Of a stretch of 34,688 nt of DNA, positions 29,743-34,688 are shown one piece after another. Both the position numbers and the translations under genes were made by a program. Source of the DNA: Actinomycetes bacterium (GTDB taxonomy: Bacteria > Actinomycetota > Acidimicrobiia > Acidimicrobiales > RAAP-2); the NCBI GenBank assembly GCA_021791845.1, contig JAJYVT010000031.1:1-34688 (forward strand), written 5' to 3'. Every line of letters begins with the position of its first letter. Within the stretch, counting starts at the first letter, position 1. The notes beneath the pieces are model-generated. The model saw only the letters and a list, made by a program, of their open reading frames with translations, ran no database searches and was not told the DNA's origin.

Positions 29743-31082
29743 GCATGCTCGCCCGTCCCGACGTCCGCGCCGCGCTGGCCAAGGCCGCGGCGCCGCGGCG
29801 CACGGGGCGGGTGACGCGCCTGGTGGGGCTCCGGCTCGAGGTCGAGGGGGTGGAGGCGGCGGTGGGCGACGCCGTCTGGGTCCACCGCTCCGACGGAGGC
29901 CTGCTCCCCGCCGAGGTGGTGGCCGTGCAGGGCTCGCGCCTCGCCTGTATGCCGCTTGGCGAGCTCTCGGGGGTGCGCTTCGGCGACGTGATCGAGACCG
30001 AGGGCCGGCCCCTCGGGGTGGACGTGGGGGAGGCGCTGCTCGGCCGGGTGGTCGACGGCCTCGGCCGGCCCATCGACGACGGCCCGCCGCTCGACCACGT
30101 GGAGTCGGTGGCGATCGACGGCACGCCGCCCCATCCGCTCCGGCGCGAGATGGTGGACCGCCCGCTGGCGCTGGGCGTCCGGGCCATCGACACCGCCGTG
30201 CCCTGCGGCCGCGGGCAGCGGCTGGGGATCTTTGCCGGGTCCGGAGTCGGCAAGTCCAGCCTGCTCTCGATGATCGCCCGCGGCACCGCCGCCGAGGTCT
30301 CCGTGGTGACGCTGATCGGCGAGCGCGGGCGGGAGGTGAGCGAGTTCATCCAGCGCGATCTCGGCGACGCCCTGTCCCGGGCGGTCGTGGTGGTCGCAAC
30401 CTCCGATCAGCCGGCGCTCGTGCGGATCAGGGCCGCCTTCACCGGCACGCGGATCGCCGAGTGGTTCCGCGACCAGGGCAGGGACGTCGTGCTGATGATG
30501 GACAGCCTGACCCGCTTCGCCATGGCCCAGCGGGAGGTCGGGCTCTCCGCAGGCGAGCCGCCGGCGACCCGTGGGTACCCGCCCTCTGTCTTCTCCCTCC
30601 TCCCACGCCTGCTCGAGCGGGCAGGCGCGGCCGAACGCGGGTCCATCACCGGGCTCTACACCGTGCTGGTGGAGGGCGACGACATGAACGAGCCCATCGC
30701 CGACGCCGCCCGATCGATCCTCGACGGCCACATCGTGCTCTCCCGCCGGCTGGCCACCGCCGGGCACTTCCCTTCGATCGAGGTCCTCGAGTCGATCTCC
30801 CGTGTCGAGCCCGCCATCACCACGCGGGAGCAGCGCGACCTCGTGCGTGAGCTGCGCCAACTGCTGGCCGCCTATCGGGAGGCGAGGGACCTGGTCGAGG
30901 TGGGGGCGTACGTCCGAGGGTCCAACCCGCTCGTCGACCGCTCGCTCGAGCTCAAGGACCGGATCGACGCCTTCCTGCGACAGGACGTCGCCGAGACCTC
31001 GACCGCGGCGGACGCGTGGGCGGCCTTGGGGGCGCTCCTGGCGCACGGCGTCGCGGCACCCGTGCCGGGGGCCGCGGCGTGA
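29739..31082 (+). CDS. fliI: Flagellum-specific ATPase FliI
   Basis: A 447-aa protein; start GTG 29739 overlaps the fliH stop (GTGA), and an ATG at 29745 is possible too. The P-loop reads GIFAGSGVGKSSLLSM. The Walker B strand is VVLMMDSLTRFAMAQREVGL. The type III ATPase signature follows (AGEPPATRGYPPSVFSLLPR, LLERAG, GSITGLYTVLVEGDDMNEPI). The C-terminal part ILDGHIVLSRRLATAGHFPS is also typical. FliI forms a hexamer that unfolds and delivers export substrates together with FliH and FliJ. Length is normal. Confidence 0.97.
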   Translation: MSMLARPDVRAALAKAAAPRRTGRVTRLVGLRLEVEGVEAAVGDAVWVHRSDGGLLPAEVVAVQGSRLACMPLGELSGVRFGDVIETEGRPLGVDVGEALLGRVVDGLGRPIDDGPPLDHVESVAIDGTPPHPLRREMVDRPLALGVRAIDTAVPCGRGQRLGIFAGSGVGKSSLLSMIARGTAAEVSVVTLIGERGREVSEFIQRDLGDALSRAVVVVATSDQPALVRIRAAFTGTRIAEWFRDQGRDVVLMMDSLTRFAMAQREVGLSAGEPPATRGYPPSVFSLLPRLLERAGAAERGSITGLYTVLVEGDDMNEPIADAARSILDGHIVLSRRLATAGHFPSIEVLESISRVEPAITTREQRDLVRELRQLLAAYREARDLVEVGAYVRGSNPLVDRSLELKDRIDAFLRQDVAETSTAADAWAALGALLAHGVAAPVPGAAA

Positions 31083-31549
31083 AGCGCTACCACTTCCGGC
31101 TGGCCACCGTGCTGCGCGTCCGGCGCGCCGAGGAGGAGGCAGCGAAGCTCGAGCTGCGGGCGGCCAACGTCGCCCTGCGCGAGGCGGTCGCGGCCCGCGA
31201 CCTCGCAGCCGAGCGGTACCGCGCCTTGGCGGCCGAGGGGGCGACGACCGGTTCGGTGGCGGACCTCCATGCCCAACGCCTGCACGCCGGGCTCCTGGCC
31301 GAGCAGGTGGCGGCGGCCGAGCGACTGGCCATGGAGCGGACGGGGACCGCCGTCCTGGCGCAGGCCCGTTGGTCGAAGGCGGCCAAGCGCGTCGCCGTCC
31401 TCGAACGGCTGGACGCCCGCCGCCGCCAAGAGCACCTGGCCGAGGAGCAGCGGGCCGAGATCGCCGTCGTCGACGACCTCGTCACCGCCCGCTACGCCAG
31501 CGAGCGCGCCGACCTCGATGGTGCCGACGCCCTGGAGCCGGTCCAATGA
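31079..31549 (+). CDS. fliJ: Flagellar export protein FliJ
   Basis: A 156-aa protein starts at GTG 31079, overlapping the fliI stop. It begins KRYHFRLATVLRVRRAEEEAAKLEL, the FliJ start (FxLxxVLxxRxxxE), and continues as one long charged coiled coil up to about residue 135. FliJ sits in the centre of the FliI ring and helps energise export through FlhA. It overlaps the next gene by ATGA, so the murein hydrolase is co-translated with the export ATPase genes. Confidence 0.88.
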   Translation: MKRYHFRLATVLRVRRAEEEAAKLELRAANVALREAVAARDLAAERYRALAAEGATTGSVADLHAQRLHAGLLAEQVAAAERLAMERTGTAVLAQARWSKAAKRVAVLERLDARRRQEHLAEEQRAEIAVVDDLVTARYASERADLDGADALEPVQ

Positions 31550-32634
31550 ACGTGACACTGTCCGCCATCCCGGGCTGGGGGGCCGAGGTCGGCTCGGTCG
31601 TGGCGTCGGCGGCCACAACCCTCGAGTCGGTGGCTCCGACCGGCGCCTTCGCCGGCGTGCTGGCAAAGGTCTCGGCGGCCCTCGAGGCCGGGCCCGGGGC
31701 GGCCGTGACAACGGCAACATCCGCCGGCGGCCCACCGGCCACGGCGGCGGGGGGCGCAACCGCGGCGACAGGGCCCGGCCGCGCCTCCTACTCGGCGGCG
31801 TCCTTCCTCCCAGGTCTGTCCACACCCGCGCCGGGAGGGGCCTCCGCCGGCGGCGCCACCGGGTCCCAGGTGGTGGGCGAAGCCGAGCGCTTCCTCGGCA
31901 CCCCCTACGTGTGGGGAGGGTCGAGCCCCACCGGGTTCGACTGCTCGGGCCTCGTGCAGTACGTCTACCGCCAGCTGGGCATCAGCCTCCCCCGCACGAG
32001 CGAGGAGCAGGCGCTGGTCGGGACCCCCGTCGACAGCCTGGCCACAGCCAAGCCCGGCGATCTCGTGTTCTTCCCCGGGAGCGACGGCACCGCCGCCGCA
32101 CCCGGCCATGTCGGGATCTACGTCGGCAACGGCATGATGATCGACGCGCCCTACACCGGCACCGACGTGCAGATCCAGCCGGTGAGCTCTGCCGGCACCC
32201 CGGTGGCCATCCGGCGGATCGTCGCCACACACGGGGCGGCCGCCGGCGGGAGCCCCGTCCCGTCGGCCCTGGTGCCGCTGTTCCGCCAGGCGGCCGCCAC
32301 GTACGGCGTTCCCGCGGCACTGCTCACGGCGGTCGCCCGCCACGAGTCGGGCTTCAACACCGCCGCGGTGAGCACAGCCGGCGCAGAGGGCTTGATGCAG
32401 ATCATGCCGGGGACGGCCGCCGGACTGGGGGTCACACCCTTCACACCCAGGCAGGCCGTCGACGGCGCGGCTCAGATCCTGGCGGGCGACCTCAGCCGGT
32501 TCCGTTCGGTGCCCCTGGCGCTCGCTGCGTACAACGCCGGTGCCGGCGCGGTCGAAGCCTACGGGGGCGTGCCTCCCTACGCCCAGACCCAGTCCTACGT
32601 CGCCGACATCATGCGCACACTGGCGGGTTCGTGA
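31546..32634 (+). CDS. Peptidoglycan hydrolase: NlpC/P60 plus lytic transglycosylase fusion
   Basis: A 362-aa protein starts at ATG 31546, overlapping fliJ. The first 105 residues are Ala/Thr/Gly-rich with no clear Sec signal peptide. Residues about 107-225 form an NlpC/P60 endopeptidase with the catalytic Cys in TGFDCSGLVQYVYRQLGISL and the His in PGHVGIYVGNGMMIDAP. Residues about 238-362 form an SLT-type lytic transglycosylase with the catalytic Glu in ARHESGFNTAAVS, then GAEGLMQIMPGTA and ALAAYNAGAGAVEAYGGVPP. The two activities cut peptide stems and glycan strands, so one protein can open a hole for the rod. It lies where FlgJ or a hydrolase would be expected. Export through the flagellar system is inferred from the missing signal peptide and the ACA-rich codons shared with other exported genes. 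Confidence 0.9.
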   Translation: MNVTLSAIPGWGAEVGSVVASAATTLESVAPTGAFAGVLAKVSAALEAGPGAAVTTATSAGGPPATAAGGATAATGPGRASYSAASFLPGLSTPAPGGASAGGATGSQVVGEAERFLGTPYVWGGSSPTGFDCSGLVQYVYRQLGISLPRTSEEQALVGTPVDSLATAKPGDLVFFPGSDGTAAAPGHVGIYVGNGMMIDAPYTGTDVQIQPVSSAGTPVAIRRIVATHGAAAGGSPVPSALVPLFRQAAATYGVPAALLTAVARHESGFNTAAVSTAGAEGLMQIMPGTAAGLGVTPFTPRQAVDGAAQILAGDLSRFRSVPLALAAYNAGAGAVEAYGGVPPYAQTQSYVADIMRTLAGS

Positions 32635-34142
32635 TGAGCGGTGTCGACGTCTCATCCGCGCTCCCGCTGGTCTCGCCACCCGCGCCGCCCGCAGCGGCCG
32701 CGGCCGGCCCGGACCCGGCCGTCGCCGGCGGCGGTCCGCGGTTCGAGACAGCGCTGCACGCGAGCGTGGCGGCGGCCGGCCCGGCGCCCTCCCGAGGCAC
32801 CGGCGAGGCACCGGGCCCCGAGGGGCGGCCACCGTCGAGCGCAGAGGCCGGACCGGGGCACCCCTACCATCGCGAGGGCGCGCCCGTGCGGGCAGCCGTG
32901 CAGGGACAGGGCGCAGGGCCCGGCGTAGCGCCGGCAGCGCCGGCGGCATCGGCACCGCCACCGGCAGCGCCGGCGGCATCGGCATCGGCACCGCCACCGG
33001 CAGCGCCGGCGGCATCGGCATCGGCAGCGCAGCCGGGTTCCGCCGCGCCGGCCGCGGTGCCCCAAGCGACGCGCAGAGCCGCCACCGCCGGGCCCGCCGG
33101 GACGGCGGCACGGCCGACCTCGCCGCCCGCGGCCTTGGACGCGTCCAACCGTCTCACTACCGGGTCAGCCGGATCGGCGGCCCGCCAAACGGGCGCGACC
33201 CCTGCACCCGGTGGGCAAGGCAGCACGGTGCCGGCCGCCACGGCGACCGCACCCGCCCCCGCTGCCGCAACATCCGACGCGCAGGGCGCGGCATCCGCTG
33301 CGAGCACCTCCCGGACCGGGGCCTCTCGATTGAGCGCTTCCGCCCCGGGCGCCCAGAGCGGCGGCGCACCGCTCCACGGCGTGGCGGGTCGTCCGCAGTC
33401 CACGCCGGCGGGCCCCTTGACCGCGCCGTCTCCTCCGGGGCCACCGACGGCTGGCGCAACCCCGGCGACCCAGGTCTCGCACGTCACCTCCGGGAGGGCG
33501 ACCACCGCCCTGGCGCCGTCCCCAGCGCCGTCCCCGGCCGCGCCGTCCCCGGCGATGCTCGCACCGGCCGTGCCGTCGTCGGCCGCGACCGGGACGGGCG
33601 CCGGGCCGGTCCCTCCCGGACCGACGCCCGCGCCGACCGCCGGACCTGCCCCGGGCGACATGCCGGGCGTGGCGGGACAGCTCGTCCGGGTGCTCTCGGC
33701 GCCCCGGCCCCTCGCCAACGGCACCTACACCGTCACGGTGTCGCTCCACCCCGAGTCGCTGGGGACGGTACAGGCGACCGTGACGGCGAGCGACGCCCGA
33801 GTCTCGGTGCAGCTGGTCGCAACCACCAGCGACGGCGCGCTCGCCATCCGTCAGAGCCTCCCCGAGCTTCACGAGGCGCTCGCCGCCGGCGGCCAGCCGG
33901 CCACGGTGACGGTGTCCGGCGGGGGTTCCCAGGGGTCGGGCGTCGGCGGCCGGGCGGGCGGGACGCTGCCGGGACCGGGGCAGGACCCCTCTTCCGGCAA
34001 CGGCGGCGCGGGCCACCACGGGGGCGACCGGACTCCATCGCAGGCGCCCGCACGCCCGAGCCTCGTGCCGCCCGACGGCGTCAGCGTTCCCCGGCCCGCC
34101 GGACCCACCGGTGGGGGTCGTCTCGTGGACGTGCACGTGTGA
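32634..34142 (+). CDS. fliK: Hook-length control protein FliK
   Basis: A 502-aa protein starts at ATG 32634, overlapping the stop of the hydrolase (TGATG). Residues 1-340 are low complexity, rich in Ala, Pro, Gly, Ser and Thr, as in the molecular-ruler part of FliK, and contain the Ala-Pro-Ser repeats listed separately. The C-terminal domain (about 345-425) holds the FliK/Flg_hook pattern: GTYTVTVSLHPESLGTVQAT, VSVQLVATTSDGALAIRQSL, LPELHEALAAGGQPATVTV. A Gly-rich tail follows. FliK is exported during hook growth and makes the gate switch substrates when the hook is full length. Position before flgD is usual. Confidence 0.85.
   Translation: MSGVDVSSALPLVSPPAPPAAAAAGPDPAVAGGGPRFETALHASVAAAGPAPSRGTGEAPGPEGRPPSSAEAGPGHPYHREGAPVRAAVQGQGAGPGVAPAAPAASAPPPAAPAASASAPPPAAPAASASAAQPGSAAPAAVPQATRRAATAGPAGTAARPTSPPAALDASNRLTTGSAGSAARQTGATPAPGGQGSTVPAATATAPAPAAATSDAQGAASAASTSRTGASRLSASAPGAQSGGAPLHGVAGRPQSTPAGPLTAPSPPGPPTAGATPATQVSHVTSGRATTALAPSPAPSPAAPSPAMLAPAVPSSAATGTGAGPVPPGPTPAPTAGPAPGDMPGVAGQLVRVLSAPRPLANGTYTVTVSLHPESLGTVQATVTASDARVSVQLVATTSDGALAIRQSLPELHEALAAGGQPATVTVSGGGSQGSGVGGRAGGTLPGPGQDPSSGNGGAGHHGGDRTPSQAPARPSLVPPDGVSVPRPAGPTGGGRLVDVHV
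32931..33029 (+). repeat. Imperfect tandem repeats inside fliK
   Basis: Three copies of a 30-36 bp unit (beginning ccggcagcgccggcggcat) encode Ala-Pro-Ala-Ala-Ser-Ala-Pro-Pro type repeats. Unit lengths are 30, 36 and about 33 bp, all multiples of three, so the frame is kept. Copy changes would alter ruler length. Confidence 0.7.
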
Positions 34143-34143
34143 T

Positions 34144-34156
34144 GACCAAGGAGGTC
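34144..34156 (+). promoter_or_regulatory. Short hairpin over the flgD ribosome site
   Basis: GACC-AAGGA-GGTC: a 4-bp stem with loop AAGGA (ANGGA), which overlaps the ribosome site AAGGAGG 7 nt before the flgD ATG at 34162. It may be a further CsrA site but the stem is short. Confidence 0.3.
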
Positions 34157-34161
34157 GACCG

Positions 34162-34688
34162 ATGACCGTCAGCGGCGTGACACCAGCTGCCGCGGCTGCG
34201 TCCGCCGCCGCAACCCGTGCCGGCCTGTTCGCAACGTCGCCCGCCACCGCGAGCGCAAGCGCCGGCTCGACCGCGCCCGTCTCCTCGAGCGCGGCACCCG
34301 CCAAGGCGACGTCCTCCGGCTCGGCGAAGACGATGGCCGGCCAGCTCTCCACACCCAACCTCTTCCTCAAGCTCCTCATGGCCGAGCTCACGCACGAGAA
34401 CCCGACAAATCCGACCACACCCTCGAGCATCCTCCAGCAGACCGCGATGCTGTCCCAGCTCGAGTCCATGACCGCCATGGCGACAGCGGTGAACCAGCAG
34501 CGCCGCTACGCCGCGTCGGCAGACGCCAACGGGCTGATCGGGAGGCAGGTGACGGCCTTCGTCACAGGGCACGACCTGACCGGCGTCGTGTCGGGGGTGG
34601 GGGTGACGAGCAGCGGCACACCGTACCTCGACATCAACAACACCTTCGTGCCCTTGGCCTCGGTGGTGGAGGTCACCACCCCGTCGAC
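34162..34688 (+). CDS. flgD: Hook-capping protein FlgD (cut by window edge)
   Basis: The frame starts at ATG 34162 behind AAGGAGG (7-nt spacing) and runs off the right edge after 175 codons. The first 60 residues are Ala/Ser/Thr-rich. Residues about 63-112 carry the FlgD signature (NLFLKLLMAELTHENPTNPT, PSSILQQTAMLSQLESMTAM). From about 124 the next domain begins (LIGRQVTAFVTGHDLTGVVS). FlgD caps the growing hook and is exported. ACA Thr codons are frequent. The hook gene flgE would be expected just beyond the edge. Confidence 0.88.
   Translation, partial: MTVSGVTPAAAAASAAATRAGLFATSPATASASAGSTAPVSSSAAPAKATSSGSAKTMAGQLSTPNLFLKLLMAELTHENPTNPTTPSSILQQTAMLSQLESMTAMATAVNQQRRYAASADANGLIGRQVTAFVTGHDLTGVVSGVGVTSSGTPYLDINNTFVPLASVVEVTTPS

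Overview
The window is a very GC-rich flagellar gene cluster from a bacterium, most likely an actinomycete. The evidence is the high GC, frequent GTG/TTG starts, WhiG/FliA-type sigma factors and ATGA/GTGA gene overlaps. An Acidimicrobiia-like lineage is my guess; nothing in the window proves the taxon.

Layout. The left edge (1-2500, minus strand) is not flagellar. It holds the start of a MarR-type regulator, a small membrane protein, and a two-component system in which both genes look broken: the histidine kinase has lost its central part and the response regulator has a one-base frameshift. Next come minus-strand regulators: a sigma-28 factor, an unusual CsrA of about 196 aa built from repeated modules, and an FlhF-like protein without a P-loop. 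From 6.1 to 13.1 kb the plus strand carries a second sigma-28 factor, flbD-motA-motB-fliL, and flgN-flgK-flgL-fliW. From 13.1 to 20.1 kb the minus strand carries flhA, a small membrane protein and a 1451-aa multi-domain glycosyltransferase transcribed away from flagellin. From 20.3 kb to the right edge the plus strand carries fliC, fliD-fliS-(unknown), then flgB-flgC-fliE-fliF-fliG-fliH-fliI-fliJ, an NlpC/P60 plus lytic transglycosylase fusion, fliK and the start of flgD. The hook gene, switch proteins FliM/FliN, export gate FliPQR/FlhB and FlgM are not in the window.

Regulation is the most interesting part. Seven intergenic regions hold a sigma-28-like promoter of one design (TCAA-like -35, 16-nt spacer, GCCGATNN-like -10). 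Four leaders (flbD operon, flagellin, glycosyltransferase, fliS) hold the same small RNA hairpin: a perfect 6-bp stem of unrelated sequence closing a hexaloop ACGGAC or AUGGAC. This is the geometry of a CsrA binding site (ANGGA in a loop). Together with the multi-module CsrA and FliW in the same cluster, it suggests a CsrA-FliW circuit that controls motor, filament, chaperone and glycosylation genes, broader than the single hag target known from Bacillus subtilis.

No rRNA, tRNA, CRISPR array, insertion sequence or prophage gene was found. No gene-free stretch exceeds 300 bases; the largest gaps (5847-6137, 20074-20327, 25050-25277) hold the promoters and leaders listed.
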